Origin: Pelistega europaea
GTDB taxonomy: Bacteria > Pseudomonadota > Gammaproteobacteria > Burkholderiales > Burkholderiaceae_B
Direction: 5' to 3'
Length of the DNA stretch: 64,000 nucleotides
Assembly (NCBI RefSeq): GCF_013133775.1
Contig: NZ_JABGBO010000004.1
Location: forward strand, 1-64,000
The first letter of the stretch is position 1. Each line of letters opens with the position of its first letter. Of this stretch, positions 17,797 to 27,461 are shown one piece after another. Position numbers and translations under genes: made by a program. The notes under the pieces were generated by a model, which saw only the letters and a program-made list of their open reading frames with translations, did no database searches and was not told the origin of the DNA.

Positions 17797-20145
17797 ATGA
17801 TGATGGAAACAACTCTCGAAACTATTGACGAAAATCGCATTATTGAACAGTTAGCAACAGAACTTAATGTCCGTCCACAGCAAGTTGCTGCAACAGTAGA
17901 GCTACTCAATGATGGAGCCACAGTGCCTTTTATTGCACGTTATCGTAAGGAAGTAACAGGTGGTTTGGATGATACTGTATTACGCCACTTAGAGGTTCGT
18001 CTTGTCTATTTACGCGAGTTAGAAGCTCGTCGCCTTGCAATTATTAACTCTATTGTAGAACAAGGCAAAATGACAGATGAATTAATGGCTCAAATTCAAG
18101 CAGCAGACTCTAAACAACGTCTTGAAGACCTCTACGCACCGTACAAACCTAAACGTCGTACCCGTGCACAAATCGCAAAAGAGGCAGGCTTAGAGCCATT
18201 AGCTGACGAAATTTTAAACACTCCTGAGTGTGACCCTCTAGTGTTAGCAGCCAACTACCTCAATCCCGAGCATAAAATCGAAGATGCCAAAACAGCATTA
18301 GATGGGGCTCGTGATATTCTTGCTGAGCGTTTTTCAGAAAATGCAGACTTGTTGGCAGATATGCGAGACTATCTTCAAAAAAGTGGATACCTCTATTCCA
18401 AAGTCATCGAAGGCAAAGAGCAAGAAGGCGACAACTTCCGTGACTGGTTTGATTTCTCTGAAACAATACGCACTCTTCCTTCACACCGTATTCTTGCCTT
18501 ATTACGTGGACGCACCCAAGGTGTATTAGATTTACGCATTGGTCTTGACCCTGAACAAGATGCTCTTACCCCTCATCCTTGCATAGAACGCATTAGCAAT
18601 TTCCTTGAGTTAAAGGCTGAATATGGCGTTGAAGCAAGTCCTCGTGGTAAGTGGTTAGGCGAGCTATCTCGCTGGACATGGCGTGTAAAGTTGCTTCCCT
18701 CTTTTGAAACAGAGATTATCACTCAATTAAGAGAAAAAGCCGAAGAAGAGGCTATCAGTGTTTTTGCTGCTAATCTGAAAGATCTTTTATTAGCAGCTCC
18801 TGCTGGTCCTAAAGCTGTATTAGGTTTAGACCCTGGTATCCGTACAGGAGTAAAAGTTGCTGCCATTGATGCAACTGGCAAACTACTAGAAACTGCCACT
18901 ATTTATCCTTTTGAGCCGCGCCGTGATGTAGCTGGCTCAATCAATACATTACTCGCGTTAATTGCTAAACACCAAATTGAATTAATTGCCATTGGTAATG
19001 GTACTGCCTCTCGTGAGACGGAGAAACTTGTTGGTGACTTATTGAAATCAATTCCTGATGCTGGTGTAAAGAAGATTGTAGTTTCAGAGGCTGGGGCATC
19101 AGTATATTCTGCCTCAGAACTGGCTGCCAAAGAGTTCCCTGAACTTGATGTAAGTTTACGTGGTGCTGTCTCCATTGCTCGCCGTCTGCAAGATCCATTA
19201 GCAGAATTAGTAAAAATTGAGCCTAAGGCTATTGGTGTTGGTCAATATCAACATGATGTAAATCAGCGCGAACTTGCTCGCTCTCTTGATGCAGTCATTG
19301 AAGATTGTGTAAATGCTGTTGGTGTAGATGTGAATACAGCTTCTGCTGCCCTATTAAGCCGCGTTTCTGGTTTGAATCAGTCACTTGCTCAAAATATCGT
19401 TAACCACCGTGATTTGCATGGTCGCTTCAACAACCGTAAAGCATTGATGGATGTCTCTAGATTTGGGGCAAAAGCCTTTGAACAAGCTGCAGGCTTCTTG
19501 CGTATCAATGGAGGGGATAATCCATTAGATTCCTCTGCTGTACACCCAGAAGCCTATCCAGTAGTTGAACGCATTGTAAGCAAACTACAGCAAGATGTGA
19601 AAAGTATCATTGGTCAAAAAGATGCCTTAAAAGGCTTATCACCAGCAGATTTCACCGATGAAAAGTTTGGTATTCCAACTGTCCGCGATATTTTTAGTGA
19701 AATTGAAAAACCAGGCCGTGACCCTCGTCCTGAGTTTAAGACAGCGACATTTAAAGAAGGGGTTGAAACCATTGATGATCTGGTAGTTGGTATGATTCTT
19801 GAAGGTGTAGTGACCAATGTAGCAAACTTTGGTGCCTTTGTAGACATTGGGGTTCATCAAGATGGTTTAGTGCATATTTCTGCATTATCGGACACCTTTG
19901 TTAAGGATCCAAGAGATGTGGTACGTGTCGGACAAACAGTCAAAGTAAAAGTGCAAGAGGTTGATGCCCCTCGCAAACGTATTGGTCTAACTATGCGTCT
20001 TAATGATGAGAGTATTCCTGTCAAACGTGGTGAAGTACGCCGTGATGGCAGCTCACGTCATGATGGTCGTATACGTCGAGATGCTAATGCGTCAAGCCAA
20101 GGGATGGGAGCAATGGCAGCTGCTTTTGCAAAACTAAAACGTTAA
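17797..20145 (+). CDS. tex: RNA-binding transcription accessory protein Tex
   Basis: Tex is a cytosolic nucleic acid-binding protein related to eukaryotic Spt6. Domain order is as expected: helical Tex N-terminus (about 10-200), a YqgF/RuvC-like fold around 330-450 ([18 protein letters not shown]), tandem helix-hairpin-helix region ([25 protein letters not shown]), and a C-terminal S1 domain near 655-725 ([31 protein letters not shown]). The basic tail after S1 is typical. Length 782 compares with about 773 in E. coli. The annotated start has two further Met codons right after it, so the exact start may shift by one or two codons. A 13-bp hairpin terminator follows. Confidence 0.96.
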   Translation: MMMETTLETIDENRIIEQLATELNVRPQQVAATVELLNDGATVPFIARYRKEVTGGLDDTVLRHLEVRLVYLRELEARRLAIINSIVEQGKMTDELMAQIQAADSKQRLEDLYAPYKPKRRTRAQIAKEAGLEPLADEILNTPECDPLVLAANYLNPEHKIEDAKTALDGARDILAERFSENADLLADMRDYLQKSGYLYSKVIEGKEQEGDNFRDWFDFSETIRTLPSHRILALLRGRTQGVLDLRIGLDPEQDALTPHPCIERISNFLELKAEYGVEASPRGKWLGELSRWTWRVKLLPSFETEIITQLREKAEEEAISVFAANLKDLLLAAPAGPKAVLGLDPGIRTGVKVAAIDATGKLLETATIYPFEPRRDVAGSINTLLALIAKHQIELIAIGNGTASRETEKLVGDLLKSIPDAGVKKIVVSEAGASVYSASELAAKEFPELDVSLRGAVSIARRLQDPLAELVKIEPKAIGVGQYQHDVNQRELARSLDAVIEDCVNAVGVDVNTASAALLSRVSGLNQSLAQNIVNHRDLHGRFNNRKALMDVSRFGAKAFEQAAGFLRINGGDNPLDSSAVHPEAYPVVERIVSKLQQDVKSIIGQKDALKGLSPADFTDEKFGIPTVRDIFSEIEKPGRDPRPEFKTATFKEGVETIDDLVVGMILEGVVTNVANFGAFVDIGVHQDGLVHISALSDTFVKDPRDVVRVGQTVKVKVQEVDAPRKRIGLTMRLNDESIPVKRGEVRRDGSSRHDGRIRRDANASSQGMGAMAAAFAKLKR

Positions 20146-20180
20146 AAAACCGCTATTCATAGCATCCTTAAGTGATAACA

Positions 20181-20219
20181 CCCCCATAAGTGGATTCAAG
20201 CCACTTATGGGGGCTGGTT
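20181..20219 (+). terminator. Strong hairpin terminator after tex
   Basis: A perfect 13-bp stem (CCCCCATAAGTGG with CCACTTATGGGGG) closes a 7-base loop and leads into CTGGTTTTAT. The stem resembles the IS end at 88-121 and the hairpin at 31966-31996. Confidence 0.8.
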
Positions 20220-20461
20220 TTATCTGATAAAAAAATGCTATTAGCACATTAGTTCCTACAGTGGGTTTAACCTACTCATGAGGGACTGTTTTAACTGACA
20301 GCTCCATAAAAGCCTTATCGTTTATGATGTGGACATAAGGCACAAATTAGCCTAACAAACTGATGCCAAACTAAACAGAGGCATCATTTTTCCTCAAAAT
20401 CATCAAAACCCACTAACTGACTATGCTAATTCACATAGGACTTAATGAGCTATAGTCTGTA

Positions 20462-20671
20462 TTAATCCCTCTTAATTTTTTGATGTCTATAGCCTATTCC
20501 TGCATCAGCCGTACCATATAGCCCAACAGAAGATTTCTTGTGAGGACCTTTACCCTGGGCATGTCCATAAGCACTATTGCCTGGGGGATAACGGTGTCCT
20601 GGAGGAACTGCACAAGCAGCCAAAGAAACGGCTATCATACCTACTACGCTGAGTTTTATTAAGTTTTTCAT
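20462..20671 (-). CDS. Small putative lipoprotein, function unknown
   Basis: Sixty-nine residues with a clear lipoprotein signal: KNLIKL, a hydrophobic stretch, then the lipobox LAAC with Cys20. The mature part is only about 50 residues, rich in Gly, His, Pro and Lys (PPGHRYPPGNSAYGHAQGKG), without a domain I recognise. GGAGATATAGTA before the ATG is a good ribosome site, which supports a real gene. Small His- and Gly-rich lipoproteins of this kind are common near the ends of operons in Betaproteobacteria, but I cannot give a role. Confidence 0.7.
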   Translation of the reverse strand: MKNLIKLSVVGMIAVSLAACAVPPGHRYPPGNSAYGHAQGKGPHKKSSVGLYGTADAGIGYRHQKIKRD

Positions 20672-20909
20672 TACTATATCTCCATATTGTCTGTACTTAC
20701 AGGATACTCAATATTCTATGATTTAACTTGGTGTACTAAAATCACTTAAGACATTGTAAAAAAGAAAAAAGGTGAAAAATCATTCAAACTTAAACAATTA
20801 TTTCACCTTATATCACCATCAAAGGGTTAATACATTAGCAAAGCATTTAGTCTGACTGTTTTAAGCTCTCTGCTATTACAAATGATGAGCGAGGTCAGAC
20901 CCCAATCAC

Positions 20910-23243
20910 TTAGACAATATCCAACTTAGCAATGCCTAAAGCCAAAGTTTTAACACCTGCTTTAGCAAATACAATCTGGGCCTGAGCCTCTGAACCTTGA
21001 CCTAGTACGCTGATAATAATTCCCTCTCCAAATTTGGGATGGGAGACATTTTGCCCAACTTTGAACAATTTATCTCCTACCTGGACACCTCCAGATGTTG
21101 CTGCATGTCTAGCATCCCTTGAACTAGAAGAGGTAGAGTATCCACTTTTTTGAGCACTCTCTCCTAGAAACTCAGCACTTCCCGCAGAGAAAGACTCAGC
21201 ACCCCAACGATTATGGGTGGCAAATCCCCCACCAAAACTACTTGCCTCCCGTACACGAGGAGAAAGCCACTTTGTGTGTTCTTCAGGGATTTCATCAAGA
21301 AATTGTGAACGTATCGTATACTCTGTCTGCCCATACATCATGCGTACGTGGGCCCCTGTCAAATAAAGACGCTGTCTAGCTCGCGTAATCGCTACATACA
21401 TTAGCCGCCGCTCTTCTTCTAGCCCACCATTTGCCACTATACTATTTTTGTGAGGAAAAAGTCCCTGCTCCATACCTGCAACAAACACAACATCAAACTC
21501 CAGACCTTTTGCTGCATGTACGGTCATCAACTGAATGGCTTGCTCACCTGCTTTTGCCTGATTATCCCCTGCTTCCAAACTCGCATGGGCGAGAAACTCA
21601 GATAAGGCAGAAACTTGTTCAGGAGGAGCTTGAAACGGTACCTCATCCTCTATACTCCCAGTGTTATCACTTAATGTCACCAGTTGAGCAGCTGGGGTAT
21701 CCGAAAAAGCATACTCTACACAAAATACCTGAGCAGCATTAACTAACTCTTGTAAGTTATCCAGGCGATCTTCACCATCACGCTCTGACTGATAAAACGC
21801 TTCTAAACCCGTATCATGCATCACTTGCTGAATTAAGTCAGGAAGCGTTAATACCTTAGCCATCTCTTTAAGACGCTGAATTAAAGCAACAAAGTCTGCC
21901 AGCTTAGCAGCAGGCGCCCCTTTCAAGGCACCAATAGCCAAGGCTAAACTACACCCTATTTGACGAGAAGCATCACCGAGGTTTTCTAAAGTACGTGCAC
22001 CTATACCTCTTGCTGGAAAATTTACCACTCGCAAAAATGAAGTATCATCATCCAAATTATGAATCAGTCGCAGGTAGGCTAGAACATGCTTAATCTCTTG
22101 GCGTTCAAAAAAACGCAACCCACCATAGACACGATAAGGCAGACCTACACTAAAAAAAGCATGCTCAATGACACGGGATTGAGCGTTACTGCGGTATAAC
22201 ACGGCTATCTGCTCTGGTTCCACACCCTCTCGCATCAAGGATTTAGCCTCATCTACAATCCATTGTGCCTCGGCACGGTCATCATTAAGTTCATTAATCC
22301 GTACAAGTTCACCCTCTCCTTGTGCTGTCCAGAGCTTCTTACCTAGGCGATCTTTGTTATGTTCAATTAATAGGTTAGCTGCACCAAGAATATGCTGATA
22401 GGAACGATAGTTTTGTTCAAGACGGATAATATTGCCTCTCGCATAGTCATGCTCATAGGACTGCATATTGCCAACATTGGCACCGCGGAAAGCATAAATC
22501 GACTGATCATCATCACCCACGGCAAAAATAGCATTATGCTGTCCTGCTAACAGGCGTAACCATTGGTACTGTAGGTCATTCGTATCTTGGAACTCGTCAA
22601 TCAAAATATGAGAAAAACGACGCTGATAATGCTCCCGCACAGGTCCGTTATTTTTGAGCAACTCCACAGAGCGTAATAGCAATTCTGCAAAGTCTACTAC
22701 CCCCTCTTTATCGCATTGGGTCTGATACAACTCATAAAGCTCTATACAGCGTACTTCCTCATTATCACGAGGCACCACTTCATGGGGACGTAAACCCTGT
22801 TCTTTACAGCGATTAATAAAGTGCTGAATATCTTTTGGAGGGAACTTTTCGGTATCAACATTATAAAGTTTTAATAAACGTTTGATAGAGGATAGCTGAT
22901 CTTGCATATCCAGAATTTGAAAGCTCTGTGGCAAACCAACATCACGATAATGAGCTCGCAACAAACGATTGCAAAGCCCATGAAAAGTCCCCACCCACAT
23001 TGCTCGAGTATTGATAGGCAACAAACTGCCTACACGTGTTAGCATCTCCTTGGCGGCTTTATTGGTAAAAGTCACGGCCAGGATACCCCCTGGACTAACC
23101 AAACCTTGCTCAATTAACCATGCCATGCGTGTGGTAAGCACTTTAGTCTTGCCACTACCCGCACCTGCCAAAATTAAAACGTACTGCGCATCGGTAGTGA
23201 CGGCAGTACGTTGTTCAGGATTTAAAGATTCAATATCTATCAT
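20910..23243 (-). CDS. uvrD: UvrD/PcrA-type DNA helicase II (superfamily 1A)
   Basis: A 3'-5' DNA helicase acting in nucleotide excision and mismatch repair. Motifs appear in order: Q motif and start LNPEQRTAV, Walker A AGAGSGKT at 26-33, motif Ia VTFTNKAAKEM, DEFQDTNDLQY (motif II), VGDDDQSIYAFRGA (III), LEQNYRS (IV), VMTVHAAKGLEFD-like QLMTVHAAKGLEFDVVFV (V) and EEERRLMYVAITRARQRL (VI). The C-terminal PcrA/UvrD tail (VGQNVSHPKFGEGIIISVLG) is the Tudor-like RNA-polymerase-contact domain. At 777 residues it is longer than E. coli UvrD (720). Rep is the alternative but lacks this tail. Its ATG overlaps the stop of the desaturase gene by four bases. Confidence 0.94.
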   Translation of the reverse strand: MIDIESLNPEQRTAVTTDAQYVLILAGAGSGKTKVLTTRMAWLIEQGLVSPGGILAVTFTNKAAKEMLTRVGSLLPINTRAMWVGTFHGLCNRLLRAHYRDVGLPQSFQILDMQDQLSSIKRLLKLYNVDTEKFPPKDIQHFINRCKEQGLRPHEVVPRDNEEVRCIELYELYQTQCDKEGVVDFAELLLRSVELLKNNGPVREHYQRRFSHILIDEFQDTNDLQYQWLRLLAGQHNAIFAVGDDDQSIYAFRGANVGNMQSYEHDYARGNIIRLEQNYRSYQHILGAANLLIEHNKDRLGKKLWTAQGEGELVRINELNDDRAEAQWIVDEAKSLMREGVEPEQIAVLYRSNAQSRVIEHAFFSVGLPYRVYGGLRFFERQEIKHVLAYLRLIHNLDDDTSFLRVVNFPARGIGARTLENLGDASRQIGCSLALAIGALKGAPAAKLADFVALIQRLKEMAKVLTLPDLIQQVMHDTGLEAFYQSERDGEDRLDNLQELVNAAQVFCVEYAFSDTPAAQLVTLSDNTGSIEDEVPFQAPPEQVSALSEFLAHASLEAGDNQAKAGEQAIQLMTVHAAKGLEFDVVFVAGMEQGLFPHKNSIVANGGLEEERRLMYVAITRARQRLYLTGAHVRMMYGQTEYTIRSQFLDEIPEEHTKWLSPRVREASSFGGGFATHNRWGAESFSAGSAEFLGESAQKSGYSTSSSSRDARHAATSGGVQVGDKLFKVGQNVSHPKFGEGIIISVLGQGSEAQAQIVFAKAGVKTLALGIAKLDIV

Positions 23244-24442
23244 GCTGCGTATCGACGCAACCGCAGTGCAAACTCTTCAAGACTATGAACACCGCTTTGC
23301 TGCGCTTGTTGTAACCATAAACGTAAGTCGTTTAACAACTGCTCGCTACTAGCGGTAGAACTACTCCATACTCGCATTAACTCTTCACGCATTGCCGCTA
23401 ATTGGGCTAATGCTTTGTTCTGACTAATGCCATGAGCAAGCTGTTGTTTTTGTGCCTCGCTAAGACCCTGCTCTGATTGGGTCACATGCTTGGAAACAAA
23501 CATCACACTTGCTAACTCAGAAGCCGACTCGGGAATGTTTTTCAAACGAGAAATTTCTTGCAAGGCTGTCTGTTTGAGAATAGTCGCGTAACGAGCCATA
23601 ATTTCATAACGATGTGTAATGATACCATGCAGCGTTTTCTCAGTGACCTCTTCTTCAATTTGTTTACTTAATTTTAATTTAGGTAAAACCTTTTTCACCT
23701 CAACCAAACCAAAGAACTTCAAGATGCAGATGTAAATCCAGCCCAAGTCAAACTCATACCACTTGCTAGAAAACTTCGCTGATGTTCCATAAGCATGGTG
23801 ATTATTGTGTAGCTCCTCACCACCGATAATGATACCAATAGGAAAAATATTGGTGCTTGTATCAGGACTAGCAAAGTTACGATAACCAATATAGTGACCT
23901 ATACCATTGACTACACCAGCTGCCCAGAAAGGAATCCATGCCATCTGTACTGCCCAAACACATAAGCCCATCGCACCAAATAACACCACGTCAATTACCA
24001 GGGTAATCATCACCCCCAAGGAAGAATGAGCAGAATACACATGTTTTTCAATCCAATCATCAGGTGTGCCATGACTATAACGCTTAATGGTCTCATGGTT
24101 AGTTGCTTCATCTCGATAAAGCTCTGCACCACGCCATAAGACACGACTGATGCCATAAATCATAGGAGAATGAGGATCCCCTTCTTTTTCGCACTTAGCA
24201 TGATGTTTGCGGTGAATCGCAACCCACTCACGGGTAATCATACCTGTAGTCATCCACAACCAAAAGCGGAAAAAATGGGCTACGGCTGGGTGTAAATCAA
24301 GACCTCGGTGGGCTTGACTACGGTGAAGGTAAATCGTCACCGACGCAATAGTAATGTGCGTAAGCACAAGAGTAATGAGGATAACCTGCCATACGCTAAG
24401 CTGGAGTACACCAGCTGCCAAAAAATCAAAAAAGGATTGCAT
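23240..24442 (-). CDS. Membrane fatty acid desaturase (acyl-CoA delta-9 type)
   Basis: A di-iron membrane desaturase that introduces a cis double bond in acyl chains. The three histidine boxes are HRSQAHR, HRKHHAKCEKEGDPHSP and NHHAYG after EELHNN, separated by paired membrane helices. The core desaturase fold ends near residue 235; a further 165 or so residues are charged, helical and without a recognised domain. I chose ATG 24442; the frame is open to a TTG eight codons earlier. Overlap with the helicase gene by four bases implies coupling, an odd functional pairing, though I recall similar adjacency in related genomes only vaguely. Confidence 0.88.
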   Translation of the reverse strand: MQSFFDFLAAGVLQLSVWQVILITLVLTHITIASVTIYLHRSQAHRGLDLHPAVAHFFRFWLWMTTGMITREWVAIHRKHHAKCEKEGDPHSPMIYGISRVLWRGAELYRDEATNHETIKRYSHGTPDDWIEKHVYSAHSSLGVMITLVIDVVLFGAMGLCVWAVQMAWIPFWAAGVVNGIGHYIGYRNFASPDTSTNIFPIGIIIGGEELHNNHHAYGTSAKFSSKWYEFDLGWIYICILKFFGLVEVKKVLPKLKLSKQIEEEVTEKTLHGIITHRYEIMARYATILKQTALQEISRLKNIPESASELASVMFVSKHVTQSEQGLSEAQKQQLAHGISQNKALAQLAAMREELMRVWSSSTASSEQLLNDLRLWLQQAQQSGVHSLEEFALRLRRYAA

Positions 24443-24614
24443 ATTCAACTTTGTGATAAAAACCAAAAATCTTTTTAAAACAGATGTTTAATAATTAAAA
24501 CACTGTATGAATTCATATTAGCATAACTGCTTAAGAAAAATAAGCAATAAACACGGCTGTTACTATTTTTATTACGTATCGACTTTTATGGATTAAGGAG
24601 GTTTATGCCAAACC

Positions 24615-24642
24615 TTGACTTTTTCTTGGGCTGTGTTAGAAT
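24615..24642 (+). promoter_or_regulatory. Sigma-70 promoter of tRNA-Pro
   Basis: TTGACT (24615-24620) and TAGAAT (24637-24642) are separated by 16 bases and end 13 bases before the mature tRNA, as expected for a tRNA gene. Confidence 0.75.
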
Positions 24643-24653
24643 TACGCTTTCTG

Positions 24654-24732
<79 letters not shown>

Positions 24733-24820
24733 GTTTATTTTTGGAAGTCTAATAAAATCAATAAGTTATAAATTCAGCAATCTTCCAAATATGACTGGTT
24801 TTAACTGTTTTTTATATGCT

Positions 24821-25007
24821 TTTGCCACAATTGTGGCGTTACTCATATTTTTCCGATCTCATCATTACACATGGTTTTGCCACAATTGTGGCGTTACTCA
24901 TATTTTTCCAATCTCACCATTACACATGGTTTTGCCACAATTGTGGCGTTACTCATATTTTTCCAATTTCACCACTACACATGGTTTTGCCACAATTGTG
25001 GCGTTAC
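24821..25007 (+). repeat. 55-bp tandem repeat, 3.4 copies, each with a 14-bp palindrome
   Basis: Copies start at 24821, 24876, 24931 and 24986 (partial), an exact 55-base period with only a few substitutions. Each unit contains the perfect palindrome GCCACAATTGTGGC followed by GTTACTCATATTTTTCC. Because 55 is not a multiple of three, the open frames that run through it cycle and are unlikely to be coding. The array fills most of the 410 bases between tRNA-Pro and clcA, and I see nothing else there. Confidence 0.97.
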
Positions 25008-25142
25008 CAATATTAGACACCTTTGTGAGATTTTGATGTGCAATTACTTTTCTCCTAGGTAAAAACCTAAGCTAATGACAAGGTTTTCATATGAGTTCAG
25101 TTATAATGACGTGTATTTACAGTTAACCTTCTTATCCATACT

Positions 25143-26516
25143 ATGTCCGCCCATCTCAAAGCCAAAATCACGCAACTGCGTCGCTTTCTGAAACACAAAG
25201 AACATCAAACATGGCGTTTATCTCAAAAAAGCATTGAGTTTACTTGTTTACTGGGCGGTGCTTTATTGGTAGCATTGGTATCATGGGGATTTGCTATGTT
25301 GGTAGAGTTTGGGTTGGAACTTAATACTGACTTAGTTAAGCACAATCCTCTTATTGCATGGGTACTACTCCCTTTTGGCATGGCAATCTTGGCATGGTTT
25401 ACGAAAAAATATGCCCCTTATGTGGCCGGTAGCGGTATTCCTCAAGTAATCGCCTCGGTTGAATTACCTCATGGCAATCCCAAAGAAATGCTAGTACGGT
25501 TCGCTCAAACCATTTGGAAAATTCCTCTCACCTTTTTAGCTATGTGTTGTGGTGCATCAGTTGGTCGTGAAGGTCCATCTGTGCAAGTTGGGGCTGCAGT
25601 CATGCTTGCTTGGGGCAAATTTTGCCGTAAATATAACCTCGCTTTTAAAAGTCTCAGTTATAACGAACTTATTGCCACTGGTGCTGCTGGGGGACTTGCT
25701 GCCGCCTTTAATGCCCCACTAGCTGGAATTATCTTTGCTATTGAAGAGATTGGAAGAGGTACAACATTACGCTGGGAAAGACGAGTCCTGCTCGGTGTAT
25801 TAGCTGCAGGTTTTATGCTAGTACTTATCCAAGGCAATAACCCCTATTTCCCCCAATATCAAGGAGTTGAATCTGTTCCCAATGTAGTGCTATGGCTATT
25901 GCTATGTGCTGCTGTGACAGGAATTACAGGTGGTTTATTCGCTCGCCTACTGGCTAAAGGAGTTGCCTCTTATGTCCCTAGTCGGGTGCGTGGTTTCGTC
26001 CGTCATCACCCTGTGATAACGGCCTTTTTCTTAGGGATTCTACTAGCTGTTCTGGGTACTTTCTCACAAGGTCAAACTTATGGCACGGGTTACAACGTCG
26101 TTACTACAGCTCTAGATGGTGGTGTCCTAGATATTTCATTGAGTATTACCAAATTTTTTGCAACGGTCTTTACCTATTGGACTGGTATTGCCGGAGGAAT
26201 TTTTACTCCCTCATTAACTATTGGTGCTACGATTGGCAGCACTCTCTGGCAACTCACGGATGGGATTGTTGATCAACGCTTTTTGGTTCTTTTATCTATG
26301 GCAGCATTTTTAGCTGCTGCTACTCAATCACCCGTTACTGCTAGTGTGGTAGTCATGGAGATGACAAGCAGTCAACATGAGCTGATTTGGCTGTTGCCTA
26401 CCTGCTTAATAGCCTCTCTTGTATCTCGGCAGTTTTGTCCCAAACCTTTTTATCATTTAATGGCAGCCCGTTTTCGCCAGCAAATTCAAGAGAAGTTAAA
26501 ACAAAATTCTGTATAG
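25143..26516 (+). CDS. clcA: ClC-type chloride channel / H+/Cl- antiporter
   Basis: A multi-pass inner-membrane protein of the ClC family, probably exchanging chloride for protons. Selectivity motifs are all visible: GSGIPQV near residue 97, GREGPSVQ near 141 with the gating glutamate, GGIFTPSL near 350, and the double-gate region GAAGGLAAAFNAPLAGIIFAIEE near 178. Length 457 compares with 473 in E. coli ClcA, and no C-terminal CBS domains are present. It stands alone on the plus strand after the repeat array. The substrate cannot be fixed from sequence: fluoride-type CLC-F proteins have a Met/Gly change at the GREGP region, which is not seen here. Confidence 0.94.
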   Translation: MSAHLKAKITQLRRFLKHKEHQTWRLSQKSIEFTCLLGGALLVALVSWGFAMLVEFGLELNTDLVKHNPLIAWVLLPFGMAILAWFTKKYAPYVAGSGIPQVIASVELPHGNPKEMLVRFAQTIWKIPLTFLAMCCGASVGREGPSVQVGAAVMLAWGKFCRKYNLAFKSLSYNELIATGAAGGLAAAFNAPLAGIIFAIEEIGRGTTLRWERRVLLGVLAAGFMLVLIQGNNPYFPQYQGVESVPNVVLWLLLCAAVTGITGGLFARLLAKGVASYVPSRVRGFVRHHPVITAFFLGILLAVLGTFSQGQTYGTGYNVVTTALDGGVLDISLSITKFFATVFTYWTGIAGGIFTPSLTIGATIGSTLWQLTDGIVDQRFLVLLSMAAFLAAATQSPVTASVVVMEMTSSQHELIWLLPTCLIASLVSRQFCPKPFYHLMAARFRQQIQEKLKQNSV

Positions 26517-26779
26517 TTTCTCATGATCATTTAGCATCTATGATAGTCTAATATTTGCAACTATTTAGTCTCTGGGATTATTTAACACCCACGGTTGTTT
26601 AACATTCACCGTTGTTTAGTATGTCAAGGGATATTTCTTCGCAAGTTTGCTATTCCTACCGTCTACTAAACAAAAAGAGGGTTTCAGCATCCATGTTACA
26701 ATCACTTTCATATAGCTTGTCAAAATCGCATTATCTTTGTTACCGTAAAACCTTATCTTTTCTCTTAAAGGAAGTAGTT

Positions 26780-27250
26780 ATGAAATTACATTACTTATTA
26801 GCTGTGGTTGGTTCTGTGGTATTATTAACAGCATGCAACGAGGATAAATCGGCTACCCCTGCCGCTCCTGTAACTGAACAAGCAGCCCCAGCTACAACAG
26901 CTCCAGCTACAACAGCTCCAGCTACAACAGCTCCAGCTACAACAGCTACCAACAGTAAACAAGCCAACACATCAGCACAGTCCCTACCAGTAACCTACAA
27001 GGGCACTATCTCTGGTTATGACTACAAAAGCTTTTCGTTTGAAGGGAAAAAAGGCCAAAAAGCCCTCATTACTATTAAATCTCAAGGTCATGCTGATGCT
27101 TTTCTCTATGGTTATGACGACTTTATTTCTGGTGAACCTTATACTTTGCCAGAAACTACCACATATGAAGTTCGTGTAGCTCAACCACGCAATTCCGCTC
27201 GCAAAGATGAAAAGTCATCCTATGAACTAACTATTCAACTCATTGAGTAA
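26780..27250 (+). CDS. Putative lipoprotein with PATTA-repeat linker and PliG-like domain
   Basis: The frame is open from 26612, but ATG 26780 follows AAAGGAAG and starts a lipoprotein signal with lipobox LTAC (Cys19). Residues about 30-60 are an Ala/Pro/Thr linker with four PATTA units, encoded by a 15-base repeat. The C-terminal part (about 70-156) begins VTYKGTISGYDYKSFSFEGKKGQKALITIKS and ends RVAQPRNSARKDEKSSYELTI, reminiscent of bacterial inhibitors of g-type lysozyme (PliG) with their GY and R-A-R-A-E-S-Y pattern. I infer a periplasm-facing, membrane-anchored lysozyme inhibitor or related beta-sandwich. A generic pre-peptidase C-terminal-like domain is the alternative. Confidence 0.65.
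   Translation: MKLHYLLAVVGSVVLLTACNEDKSATPAAPVTEQAAPATTAPATTAPATTAPATTATNSKQANTSAQSLPVTYKGTISGYDYKSFSFEGKKGQKALITIKSQGHADAFLYGYDDFISGEPYTLPETTTYEVRVAQPRNSARKDEKSSYELTIQLIE
26891..26950 (+). repeat. 15-bp tandem repeat encoding PATTA units
   Basis: The unit GCTACAACAGCTCCA recurs in tandem about four times inside the lipoprotein gene, giving an Ala-Pro-Thr linker. Copies are identical or nearly so, which favours slippage and length variation in frame. Confidence 0.85.
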
Positions 27251-27461
27251 TCCTATTCATCAGCAGATACTGTTCATGCTATCATTACTATCTAGTTGCC
27301 ATCACTTTAGCATAAAGTCACTTGCCACCTAATCGTCTTCTGCACAAACCTGCAGTAGTATGATTAAAGGCTTACTTTACTCAGGTGACACAACCTTTGA
27401 TTAACACCAACTTTAACGGTGATAATTTTCACAACCGTTTTCATTTAGCAGGACAAGTATC

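Noticed and set aside
24821-25007. CRISPR array
   Set aside because: The copies are contiguous with no unique spacers, and there are no cas genes. The same applies to the 36-bp repeat at 50533.
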